NCBI RefSeq assembly: GCF_040712315.1 | Contig: NC_134015.1 | Coordinates: 1,958,445-2,022,444, forward strand | From: Castanea sativa | Taxonomy: Eukaryota > Streptophyta > Magnoliopsida > Fagales > Fagaceae | Length of the DNA stretch: 64,000 bases | Direction of reading: 5' to 3' | Shown here: piece after piece, positions 48,606-59,793 of the stretch | How the letters are laid out: every line of letters starts with the position of its first letter | Numbering within the stretch: position 1 is the stretch's first letter | The notes under the pieces: model-generated | Seen by the model: the letters and a program-made list of their open reading frames with translations, nothing else | The model's database searches: none | Told to the model about the DNA's origin: nothing | Program-made: the position numbers and the translations under genes

Positions 48606-50059
48606 ACATATGAACCCAATCTGGCACTTACTAAGAATGAAAAATCATTAAATTTTTGTCTGTAAAAATCATTAAATATTATAATCACCGAAAATTATAA
48701 TATATGTTAAAGAATGATTGTCAAAAAGAATAAATTCGACACAAATTAATTATCTAAGATAATATCTACTAAGTACCAAATGAAAAACTCAAAACTTCAA
48801 AGTTAGATGTTCAAACACTGCAAACTTACATGTGATTTAATTTAATTTAATTTATTTTATTTTATTTTGAAAAAAAAAAGTGATTTTAAATCAACAACTC
48901 GGCACAAAGAATTGTGTTGCCAACTATGTAGACTATGGCAATAATAGCATGCATATAATAACGAATATTCAATCATGGACGTAGACATATATTAGCTAGC
49001 GGGCTAGCTTGAATAATATTTAACAAATGAAAAAATTTGATTGCAAATTTGGTTATAGTCTAAGGATATAACAATTGTTAGATTGCATATTCTTTATGCT
49101 AAACTTATTTTTTATGCTTAATTTTGGATTACAAAAAATTACAATTTAAACAATTGATTAATGACATAGTTATTGATTGGAAATTTAGCAAATATAGAAG
49201 ATATAAGAAGAAAACGTAATTCAATTGTGAATTTATTAAAATTCACATCCAATAAAAATATATTGAATGAAGTTATAGCCTTACGCTACAATCTTGTAGC
49301 AAAATTTTGTCCTTTAATAAATTGTATGTGTTTTTTTTGTAATCAAAATTAGATGCTTCAAGAGTCTGGCCCCTAACAAAAATAAAAAGTAAAATATTTA
49401 ATTATTTACTATGAGACATAAATATTGTCCAATGAGTTGTTGGTTTTGTCAACTTGATTGAAATGATAGGTTTCTAAAAGAGTAATGCTAAGTCTATAAT
49501 ATTTTCATAATAATTTTATAACAAAATTCTAAGTGACAAGCTACTATTAGTTTTAAATTAGGTTATATTACTTTTTTATTCATCAATAATTTGTTACCTA
49601 AGATTTGTTGTGAAACATTACTTTTTCTAAAATAATTGTTGATTGGTGTATTTGCTATTACTTTGATATTTGTAGATTAAATAATCAAGAAAAGTTTTTA
49701 TAATATTTCTGGCTCTTTGCCTATAATCCAAACCAAGTTTTTTTATTATTAATTTGTTGAATATTTTTCTCAAATGGTTATCTCATATTCATTCTGACTC
49801 CAAAATTAGATCAAATTTGTGTTTATTTTGAAGTAATGGATATTTATTTTATTTCATTATAAGTAGTACTCAAAAATATTTTAAAAGGTAGTCCTATATG
49901 CAGTAGCTCTTTCAGTAAGCAAAGCATCCATATCAAAAACGTGAGAGCCTAGCTGGTCAATGAAGTCCGCGCGTGGCACGCTCCTGTCCCAGTTTACATT
50001 CTCTTTCCTCTCTTCAAGTAAAATGATTTCCCCCACTTTACCAGTACTACAAAGTCATT

Positions 50060-50340
50060 AACTTTTTAACTTTGGACTATAGTTTTTTTTTTGGTCTTCG
50101 TCTTGGGACCTGAAAAGTAGACATATAATTTTGGATTATAGTTCTTTTTCTTAGTCCTTCATGATAGGACCCTGAGAAAAAGACATGAACTTTTAAATTT
50201 GGATTATAGTTCTTTTTCTTTTTCTTTTTCTTTGTCCTTCGTCATGGGACCCCAAAAAAAGACATGAACTTTTTAATTTTGGATTATAGTTCTTTTTCTT
50301 TTCCTTTGTCCATAAATATGGGACTCTGAAAAAAAGACAT
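50060..50340. repeat. ~75-bp tandem repeat, array 2 (four units)
   Basis: The same unit as 48330-48605, with GGGACC-type cores near 50105, 50167, 50246 and 50320 and T-tract lengths varying between units. Single copies sit upstream of the intact NLR (30775) and at 18741, 46319 and 47265, so this unit has been locally amplified at two places. Confidence 0.8.
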
Positions 50341-50720
50341 ACATGAACCCAATACCCTCACTAATAATGAAAAATCATTAAACTTTGTCTGAAATTGATG
50401 GCCACATATGCTTCACCTCATTTTCAACAGAGGCTTTAGACTGTGGGGGATCATTTTAGGCATTTTGTGAGCCAATTAATCAAGAATAGTTATTGTTGGA
50501 GATTGTAAAGAGTTGCTATTGAATGTTGAAAAATGGGCGTTAGGCCTGTTTCACAAATTAGAGCCTAAGCAATACAAGCTGTTAGATATTGTTTTGAATG
50601 ATTGTGGAATGTGGACTTTTAAATTTGGGTCTTGGTGGACCAAATTTAAGTTTACTTGGTCTTATTGTAGGTTGGATTGGGCCCAGTATATTAAGGAATG
50701 TTAGGACAGAAACCTTGGAA

Positions 50721-51960
50721 ATGTGGCATGGAATTGGAATTGGAATTGGATATCCAACCCAGTACTATAGGATATCAAAATCATTTTCTTAATAGTCTTT
50801 CTAAGACACAACAAAATTCAAAAACATTTTCAAATTAGTCTATCACATTACATATGAGCTAGTAAAATTACAAATTGTGCTGGCCAATATGTGAGGTGGT
50901 AGGTTAATTTATGTGAAATTGTAAGAATTTTAGTTGTATCTATAATTCTATTGTTTTCTTAAAGGGCACCATATCTAGGGACTGGTTCACACCAATCTGG
51001 TCCTGATTCCAAGTAGACTTTGGCCGAGGTAGAAGAGTGAGTGAAAATATGATAATTGGATTTAAATAAAGACAATGCTTGGAGAGAAAGGTTGCAATGG
51101 ATTTTGAAGACGTTAAGTTGGATTTCATTTAAATAAAGCATATGTTAGGTTTTATTCAAAACAATTTAGAGACGTATCACTTTCCAAATGGATTTTAGTT
51201 CAAAATCTAGGTTGTTCCAATAATAATTATTTAGGAATCACTAAAACTAATTGCAAACATTATTAGAAAATTTTCAAATAAAAACAGGAAATGAGATGCT
51301 TAAAACAAGAACAAGCCCAGATCCCTCTAATGAATTGTTTTTCCATCCTACATAAAACAATTTGATCTAGATGAAACATCATAACAAATGTCAATAGAGT
51401 TGTATATCGAATACATACCACATTTTAATGGGAAACCATCTTCCAGCTGGTTGATGGGCAATAGGATTGCAAATGCTACCAAAGTTAGCAGGCATATTGG
51501 CATAAAGTAACAAAGCTGCATGATTGTCCTCATTTGATGATCCTCTAGTAGAAAAAACCATTTGCATGTATACATACCTACACCCTGTACATACACACAT
51601 ATGTATAGAAAACATACGATTTAACTTAACCAAGAAGGCTTGTGCTGTTCAATAAGGTCAGGTACCTCCATTCTCCATGCATATTTCTTCATGTCACTGA
51701 CAAAAAGAGAGTAGAATGTTGGAGAGAAATAAAATAAAATCATTTTCCCATGGATACTTTGTATTAGACAAGAGAGAGTGGGTTAAACATCATGTACAAA
51801 TAGTCTGGGGGTAGGTAACACCCCTCACATCAACAACAAAATTAGGTGGAATATTAAACAGTAAAAGGGAAATCTAAACCACAACCGTCTTTAGTCAAGA
51901 CATCTGCAATATGGTTTTCCTCCCTTTTATAAGAATGTCATAGTTGATAGGGGTCGAGCT
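50721..51960. other. Mostly unassigned; exon-like pieces on the minus strand
   Basis: 50950-51010 resembles 19085-19145. On the minus strand, 51550-51420 after TTCTACTAG reads GSSNEDNHAALLLYANMPAN, then FGSICNPIAHQPAGRWFPIK, up to a GTATGT. A possible small exon lies near 51703-51673 (TGTCAG to GTACCT). The composition is protein-like, but the family is unrecognised and flanking exons were not found. Confidence 0.25.
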
Positions 51961-51964
51961 AGCA

Positions 51965-52295
51965 AAGTAGCACTCTTTGGTCCATTTGGTGCACTTCGGT
52001 CCATTGTGGTCCACTTCGGTCCTCTTTTGTCTTTTTTGGTTCTCTTTGGTCTGATTCTATCAAATTTGGTCCATTTCGGTCCTCTTATGTCTAATTCCGT
52101 TCTCTTCGGTCCACTTCGGCCTATTCAGTCCAATTTGGTTCACTTCGGTCCATTTGATCCTCTTTTGTCTAATTTAGTCCATTTAGGTTTTTTTCCGGTC
52201 TAATTTAGTCCACTCCGGTCCGTTTAGTCTTATTCAATTTATTTTGGTCCTATTCGGTCTACTTTGGTCCTTTTCGGTCCATTTCGATGCACTTA
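51965..52295. repeat. Degenerate ~10-bp minisatellite, TTCGGTCCAT type
   Basis: About 30 imperfect tandem copies of a CGGTCCATTT/CTTCGGTCCA-like word fill this stretch. Proline- and leucine-rich open frames across it follow from the repeat and are not genes. No gene is attached. Confidence 0.9.
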
Positions 52296-53676
52296 ATTTT
52301 TTTTTTTGTTGGAGAAAAGAGAAGGGATACTCATGTTTGTAATCATTGCCCCACGTTCCATGATACACTGTCACTTGGATTTTTTGATAAGTCTGTGGGT
52401 ACCACCAGTGCAAAGCAGGGTGTGCCACCACTCAACCTCACTACTATAATTTCTGCATATTAAGTATGAGTCAGTAGTAGTACTTGAAGACTTCTTGGCA
52501 CTTGGTTTAAAGTAATGGGTTTTGAGGGCTTCCTACCACTGCACCACACTTGCCAATGGTGGCGCACTTAAATCCGAATTTATTAAAAAAATATAGATCT
52601 CAATCTCGTTCCAATTTCTATAAGATTTTACCAATTTAATCTCAAATTTTTCCACATATATTTAATGAATCCAACCAGCTTTGCAACCTATCTATTTATT
52701 TATTTATTTTGCTTAAAAAAGACAACTTAACATTACTTATTGTTAAAATTCTAAAATACTATTAAATCACATTCAAACATTAGAGCCACTATATTAAGTT
52801 CCAAAGCCTGACATATATTGAGTATTATTAATATATAAATGTTTGTTGAATATTCAATGATTATGTCTAGCAATTATTATTACCATTAGTAATATTTAAA
52901 CCATCTAATAATATTAATAATCCAAAAGAACATCCAGCATGATTGAGAGAGATATAAAGAAGACTATTTAAATTTCGGCCAAACTACAGATAAGTAAGTT
53001 ATAATTAGCCCTAAATTTTATCATAAAGAAATTATGATAAGGCGAAATGCCGAATAACATGTTATAGTCAATCCTTAAATAATTGTACTCACCCAATATA
53101 CTTGACTCTATTTTGGCCACTGAGCATGTGTGAACTACGAAAAAATTTATGAATATATAGTTTAATTGATCATGTAGTACTACTCTTGCAGCAAATTCCG
53201 AAGTGGTGGATATGGTTGTATTATCTAATTCTGGTTGCTAAATGGTTTGTTGAGATATAAACAAGGAGATTTTGGTATTTGGAGAAACCAAAACAATTGT
53301 TGCCTTCTTAAAAGATTACTTCGGGTTTCACCATAAACACTAAACTCTTGTACTTGCTCTTCCCTAAGAGGATGGAGACGGTGCATGTTTCCAGCAAGCA
53401 TTTACGCATTTAATGTGTTGATTAGTGTAGTAATCAATGATGATATGCAAAGAGTTTGTGTTTATTAAGATATCTGTTGTAATTGATCAAGTTATGAACA
53501 AATGTTTTCTTTGTTCAATATTTATATATTAGAAGTTAAATTGTTAAAACAAGAGATTACAACATGTACGGTATATGAACCACCATGCTAAGATGAGGCC
53601 TTTTGAAGTTGAACAAATGTTGTGTTTGTATGAACCACTTAAGAATTAAATTCTTCCTTCGAATCAAAACCCATTA

Positions 53677-53707
<31 letters not shown>

Positions 53708-53823
53708 TTTTCTGTTAAGTAAAGGAAAACCCTTAAATCAACTTTCTTGAGTAGCAGGATTGTCAAAATCAAGTCCATTGATATGCATACTTGTATCGTC
53801 TATAGTTTTAATATATTGTGCTA
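52296..53823. other. AT-rich spacer, no gene
   Basis: Contains an ATTT run near 52693-52708 and a TA run at 53676-53698. No coding segment, RNA gene or bounded element is recognised. Confidence 0.5.
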
Positions 53824-54010
53824 AGGGCAAAACTTAAGTACAATATTTAAGTGTCGTTCCTTAAATTCTCTTCTTAAAATTCAGTCATGTGACAGTACTA
53901 AACTAAAATACACTTTCAAGTTTCATCCCATAAAAAAAAATTACATGACTGAATTTAAAGAGAGGAGCTTGTAAAACAATACCTAAGTATTGTACCTACG
54001 TTTTGTCTTG
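53824..54010. mobile_element. Foldback MITE
   Basis: The left arm from GGGCAAAACTTAAGTACAAT to ATTCAGTCATGTGA is inverted in the right arm from TTACATGACTGAATTTAAA to TTGTACCTACGTTTTGTC, with about 70-base arms at moderate identity and a 40-base centre. It has no coding content. Confidence 0.75.
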
Positions 54011-54441
54011 TACTAGTAGTCTAAATAAAATTACTTTTTAGGCCAACTTGGATTGTGTAAGTTGGATTTTTTTTTTTTGATTTTAAGATTATATAATTTG
54101 TGAGAATAAGCCGAATCCTACGTCTAGCATATAAAAGGTCTATAAATGGAGATGTCATTTTTTTTAACATTTATGGAGATAACAATTTTCTCTTTTTGAT
54201 AGATACAATCTAATTATCTTTTATTTTTAATGTCAAATATAAGGAAAAAAGTGAATGCAGCATCATAATATGGTCCTGTAGAACAGAGTAAAACCTTCTC
54301 TCTTTTTTCTTAATAACTTGATAGTTTGGGTGCGGGTTTTAAATCCTCGACATCTTCACTGGAAATACCAAAATATGTTAGTTGAACTATAAAACTATTG
54401 GGCAAAACAATGTCAAACTTAAAAGAAATTTGAATTTTCTT

Positions 54442-54824
54442 GGCAAAATGAGTAAATACCCTTAATTTAAAACTATGTAGCAAAATACCCCTCTTTCCAA
54501 AGTATTTAGCAAAATACCACTATTTTAGAATTCAATTTTAACAAAATCGAGTTCTGTGTAAAACTCAGTATCCTCAAAATCAAGTTCGATGTATATTTTT
54601 AAGTAGAACTCGACATTCGCAATGTTGAGTTCCACTTAAATTTTCAAAAAATTTTAGGTAGCAAAATATGCATAGAATTTAACATTGTTAATATTGGGCT
54701 TTATGTATAACTTGATTTTGTTAAAATAGAATTTTAAAAACAGGGGCATTTTGTTAAATACTTTGGAAAGAGGGGTGTTTTGTTATATAGATTTAAAATT
54801 AAGGGCATTTACCCATTTTGCTCA
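54442..54824. mobile_element. Long-TIR foldback element with 9-bp target duplication (MULE-type MITE)
   Basis: Arms of about 110 bases (54442-54555 and about 54712-54824) are inverted repeats of each other, beginning GGCAAAATGAGTAAAT and, in reverse complement, GCAAAATGGGTAAAT. AATTTTCTT flanks both sides (54433-54441 and 54825-54833). Long TIRs with a 9-bp duplication are typical of Mutator-like elements. The interior has no transposase. Confidence 0.85.
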
Positions 54825-54833
54825 AATTTTCTT

Positions 54834-56421
54834 ATAACCTTCATACCAATTGAAAATTATTAGAAATTCTCATAGCATAACAGGATGTTATTCTCTCCCC
54901 TAACATGAATAATAAATCTCACCCTAAATTTAATTAGTAGGACTTACTATTATGTAAGAAGAAGATATATCACATTGCTATAGTAATATATCACATCATT
55001 TTACTCTTGAAGCACTAATTATTAATTACTCCATACCATTATTGAAAGGTAACTCTATGAGAGAATACTAGGGGTACACGAAATTAGATTCTCATGGTAA
55101 TATGTAATTGAATACAAAACATCCAGGAATGGAAAAAACAAAAATTTACAACACTACTTGATTTGCCTAACAAATCACAGTTGTACCCACCTCAATTTAC
55201 CATTTAAGAAACAAAAAATTTATGGGCACAACAAAATCTGAAGGCATTTTTATAACAAGTTTGTTTTGAATTGTGATGGGTCCAAGTGAATCTTATTTTA
55301 ATTTTTATCTTATTTTGACTTACATTTTAACTTCTTGTGAGATTTTGTTCTATTCGTGGAACTGAAGGCATATTATCAGACAGAACGAGGAAGGAGGGCT
55401 CAGGGCAGTCAAACATGAACAATAATAAACAAATTCACGCAAAATGGAACTTGACATTGTTTACTTGCCTTAAATTTTAAAGATTATCTATGGTCAACTC
55501 TGTATTAAATTTAGTAGAATTTATCTTTCAATGTTAAATAAATTAAGAATTCGTGAGAAAATCATCTTCCATTGTTAGTAAGATATATGTTTAGTATAAT
55601 CGGATCCCACTGGATTAACAAAATTAATCTTGATTTATGTGTTCATGTTTCAAGCAATGAAACATTGTTATAAACTTAGGGATTGACTTACCTCTAATAC
55701 TTTTTAAAAATGAATCTCATTTTGTTTTAATAAGAGACCGACACATCACTCACTCACTAAATAAATGTGGAAATTAAAACCTACTACCACTTGCTATTAT
55801 ATATTTAAAACAAAAGGATATATCCAATTAAAAAAGTACTGAAGGTAAGCCAAACCTATAAACTTACATATGTTACTTGTTTTAGCAAAGGGAGGGGGTT
55901 TTAAAAGGTGACACTGATATTATTCAGTATAGGTTTTTTTTTTTTTTTAATTATTATTATTACAACAATTCAATGTATTATGGAAACCTTTAACTCTTTA
56001 GTATTTTCGAAGTTCAACAATGTTGTTACATGATATTCATTTCTCTCACATGAATTGCTGGTTTTACTAATAAAATTCACAATGGAATCTACTATTCACA
56101 TGAGAGGAATGAATATCGTATTACTATACTTTAAAAGTACTTAATAATTTTTTATACCTTTAATGGTTGATTTTTTATTTGTTCTCAAGCTTCATTAAGT
56201 ACTTATTAATTTAATGGACAAATTCATATCAACAAAAACTCAAAAAATTTATTGAACTTGAAAACAATGATTTTATGAGAGGCCCATATTTCCGCTTGTT
56301 AATGATCCAAGTAAAATGATAGGTATAAGTGTATAATAACCACAGAAGGTACTAAAGAAACCCTTGTACTACTAAAGAAACAAGCTAGAATGCAACTATT
56401 TACTCATCAACTAATATATTT
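54834..56421. other. AT-rich spacer, no gene
   Basis: I see no open coding segment, RNA gene or bounded repeat. It has poly-T near 55932 and short ATT runs. Confidence 0.5.
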
Positions 56422-56602
56422 CTCTTTTTGATACAAGATAGAAATTCTACTCTAATCTAATTTAAGTATATAAGTGTGTGAAGTTCCATCATGGAGACTT
56501 GAACCCTAGCCCTTGGCCCCCCTCCCCCCTTACACCCCACACCTCATACCTCACAAGCACTTATATTTGTGGAGTGACCACCACATTAAGAGTGTGCGGT
56601 GG
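56422..56602 (-). mobile_element. tRNA-derived SINE, copy 2, with 15-bp target duplication
   Basis: The reverse complement is the same family as 5647-5841: it opens CCACCGCACACTC, carries GGTTCAAGTC (box B) and ends TTGTATCAAAAAGAG. A perfect 15-bp duplication TCAACTAATATATTT flanks it (56407-56421 and 56603-56617). At 181 bases it is in the usual range for plant SINEs. The G-rich middle is expanded relative to copy 1. Confidence 0.92.
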
Positions 56603-56745
56603 TCAACTAATATATTTTTAAAAAGTTGAAAACTAAGTGATAGGGGTTTTGCCATACGTATTTTAATTCCCATTACCTTTTTCTTTTCTTTAAAAAAAAA
56701 AAAAATCTCATTACTAATTTTATAATTTCACCATGGCTTTTAAAT

Positions 56746-57043
56746 TGAGCTGGCTTCTCAAAGTTGGTGATCGAAGGAGACAATACAAATGTGATGAAGG
56801 AAATCTCTTGCTTTGCAGATAACAACTCTTTGCTAGGACACAACTTTGAGGATATTCATAACCATATCCGTGGGCAGCAATTTGCTTCAATCAGCTTCAT
56901 TAAAAAGGAGGGGGAGGGGATATGGTAGCACATTCTTTAGCTCGACATGTTAGGAATATCATTGATGAAATGTATTGGTTAGAAGATTCTCCACCACCTG
57001 CTATGGACGCTTTGTACCAAAATTATTTACATAGTAATGAATG
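56746..57043 (+). pseudogene. RNase H-like domain (RVT_3 type) retropseudogene
   Basis: The frame reads GFSKLVIEGDNTNVMKEIS, then LLGHNFEDIHNHI, FASISFIKKEG, and after a frameshift MVAHSLARHV, WLEDSPPPAMDAL and a stop at about 57043. The EGD motif, the hydrophobic strand before it and the VAHSLAR block are the hallmarks of the RNase H-like domain found in plant LINE-derived genes. A frameshift in the G-rich GAGGGGGAGGGGAT run near 56910-56925 splits the frame. A poly-A tract follows the stop at about 57067, pointing to insertion through an RNA copy or to a LINE 3' end. The upstream reverse transcriptase is absent. Confidence 0.75.
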
Positions 57044-57421
57044 AATGAATGAATTCTTTGTTTTCAAAAAAAAAAAAAATTGAGCATATTTGTATTAGAA
57101 TCAATCTCTCTCTCTCTCTCTCCTGAGTTTGTGTGTTTGTTTCTCATGAAAATTTCATAATTTCAGACTTACTTTATTATATAAATAAAAGTGAATTTTA
57201 CCATATTCCTTACTATTTTACTTAACCAATGAGTTTTCTCCCAAAATAATAATAATAATAATAATATTGTCCGATTGGAGTGAGAGTACGTAATTAATGC
57301 ACTATAGCACACATAAAATTGGAATCATTACCATCATTTTAATACCATACCTGTGCTTTTACCATATTCCGAATCCTAGTTGGACATTAAGCAAATTAGG
57401 TAAGTTTTAATTTGTGTGTGT

Positions 57422-57458
<37 letters not shown>
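57422..57458. repeat. Poly-T tract
   Basis: About 34 T residues in a row roughly 100 bases upstream of the proposed TPP TATA box. Confidence 0.9.
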
Positions 57459-57461
<3 letters not shown>

Positions 57462-57560
57462 TTTCATACATTTACAGATTTACAGTTCACAAATGTTGAA
57501 AGAAAAGTTTTAAAAGGTGAGAATCCGACGAGATTGTAATCTTGATTCTCTCCTCATAAA

Positions 57561-57570
57561 TATATAAATA
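57561..57570 (+). promoter_or_regulatory. Putative TATA box of the TPP gene
   Basis: TATATAAATA lies about 25-35 bases upstream of a CT-rich stretch (57585-57690) that looks like a plant 5' leader. Position and spacing are plausible. The start site itself cannot be seen. Confidence 0.55.
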
Positions 57571-57591
57571 CCATACCACCCCTCCCTTCTA

Positions 57592-59758
57592 GTTCCTCTC
57601 TTTCTCACTAAATTCTCTTTCTTACAAAGTTTAATTTCTACGAAATTTTTCTCTCTACGAAGGTTTTCTCAAATCAACCCAAGCTAATTAGGTACTTACT
57701 CTCTTCTCTTCACTCTCCCTTCTAATTCTTTTTACTTCATTGTTTATTTATAGCTGCCAATGCTATGTACTATGTTACAAAGTTTTGATTTTGAAAGGAA
57801 AACAGATTAAGTTTTGGTCCTATATATAATTACAAAGAAAAATTTGTCCTCCAACTTACAATTGAAATAATAATTCAATTTGGTACGTGGGGTCTATTCA
57901 ATATTACAATGAATAGCCTAATTTCAATATGCTTTTGTATTCTGTAAACTGTGTTTGAATTTGAATGTATGTTTTATGTTTGTACTTGGGTTTTGTTGAT
58001 GTGTGTTGGTTTGGTCTCCTATATTAAGAAGGAATCTAGTTTTTTTTTTTTTTTAATTATTTTTTTTAGAAGAAAGAAGGAATCTAGTTGTGCGTCATTT
58101 AGAGTTTTTTTTAATAATAAAAAAAGTGGGTCCTAAACTCCTAGGTATAGACTCATTGACCTTACATCATGTGACAACAATAGATAATAACATGTGTCAT
58201 TGAGAGTTTGTACTTTATAGCATCCTATAGTAAAAAATGGATAATATTCAAGTAATCAAGGTTTTTTTAATTTTTTTTTTTAAATTAGATAAATTTCATT
58301 AACATACCCTGAGATTTGGGTTAATGCCAATTAGATCCAAAACTTTTTAAAACTAGATTTATTCCATAAAACCAACTTAATTCCTAAATATTGTTAAACT
58401 TGTTAATCATTTTTCTCAACCATCTCAGAAACTAAGTTAGCTTTAGGGATCAAATTGATTAGTTTTGAAAATTCTTAAACTTGATTGGCTTTAGCCCCCA
58501 AAACTTAGGGTATATTGATGGAATGTAATTACCCTTTTAAATTTTACTGAAGCTCGATCTTGGATTTTAATATAGCGGAGTGAAAGGTTGATTATAAAGA
58601 CCATCATAGCCTTGCTTTTGACTTGAATCTAGGGTGACAATGAATAGAGAAACAAGTAAGATAGGGGTGAGATAGTCATCGTATTAAACAAACAGAAATC
58701 TTGCATCGATATTCATCAAAAAACTTTAGAATTTTGATTCTTAAAAAAAAAAAAAAACACTTCAGAATTTTAATTGGAACCCACTCAATTGGAGAAAAAG
58801 GATCATGATACCCTTCTAAATTTATGCATAGTAATTGGCGGATGACAAGGTCTCCGGTCTCCCTAGCCCGTTTTATCTTTTCTTTTATCTTTTTTTTTTA
58901 TTGAAACTTAATTTAATCGAAAAAAAAAAAATCTAAGGTATTTGTCTTGATAACTTTAGCTTTATATTATAAGAGAAAAGCTTTTGGATGACAAAAAAAT
59001 ATGGTACTATAATCTCTAACAAGTAATTAAATATGATTTGCCAAGAATTTTGTAATTCAACTATTTAGTATCTTTTGACAGTTCTAATAGGAAAATCTAT
59101 GATTTAAATTCCACATCTCCCAACTATTGAATTATATATATAAAAAAAATACTTAGATATATTATTAAATTATCCAAAATACATAGTTCTATTTTTTTAA
59201 AAGAAAATATTCTAGTATCCTTTATTATTATTATTATTATTATTATGGTAAGTTTATCAATTCTTTTGGTAAGAATTATTGCTATAGGGGTCTTAAAGAT
59301 TGTCTATTAATGGTGCAAAGCTTCACCTTTTTTTTTTTTTTTGCAGGACTCCATTAAATATTTTTTTCTTCCAATTTTAATTAAAAAAAAATTTTTAAAA
59401 AAGGCCACACAAAGCAATATTAAGTGAAAATATGAAATACACGTTGTTTTTTTTTTTTTTTTTTTTTCCTTTTTCTTAACATCTTTGGGTGGTTAGTTGA
59501 ATTAGTCGATCCACTTTTATCCCTTACGTTTTTAACCCAACTTTTTTAGTCAATTAAAGTCATCCATTTTCAAAAGAAAAAAATATATTAAAAGAGTGAA
59601 TTATGCATGGTTGATATTGTCTCAACCAAATATATGTGAATGAACACATTTTCTTGTACCATTCTACCAATTATTCTTGTATCAACTATGAGTCTAGTCT
59701 TAGTTTCTTGCTTTGAGCTTGATTTATTTCCTTTCTTTTTTCATTTTTGTTTAATTAG
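57592..59758 (+). other. Putative TPP leader exon and 2-kb leader intron
   Basis: CT-rich leader sequence ends AATTAG|GTACTTACT with the last exon base at 57691. A pyrimidine-rich tract and TTTAATTAG end at 59758, 35 bases before the first TPP codon. This would give a non-coding first exon and a leader intron of 2067 bases, an arrangement common in plant genes. The intron is AT-rich and holds the foldback repeat at 58285-58530. Without transcripts this model is inference. Confidence 0.45.
58285..58530. mobile_element. Foldback repeat in the leader intron
   Basis: AAATTTCATTAACATACCCT..GAGATTTGGG at the left is inverted at the right as CCCCCAAAACTTAGGGTATA..TTGATGGAATG. Arms are about 40 bases with moderate identity. 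No coding content and no clear target duplication. Confidence 0.6.
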
Positions 59759-59793
59759 TGTTGAAAAATTAACTAACTCAATTTTATTTAACT

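Larger units (their letters stand above)
45300..50720. repeat. Run of NLR-flank repeats without NLR coding sequence
   Basis: Landmarks of the intact NLR's neighbourhood recur in order. A GGTTATCTC..ATTCATTCTA block is near 46005, 47025, 48010 and 49775. A CCTTCATGATGGGACCCTGA block or variant is near 46325, 47267, 48425 and 50157. An AGGCTTAGACTG..GGATCATTTTAGGCATTTTGTG-type block is near 46405, 47450 and 50430. A GCAAAGCATCCAT block is near 49920. I count at least four partial units with the same orientation. No segment of CC, NB-ARC or LRR coding sequence is recognisable. Confidence 0.7.

Noticed and set aside
52006..52203. A 65-residue frame with repeated HFGPL-like units
   Set aside because: It is a translation of the GGTCCA minisatellite; no start context, no intron and no homologue.
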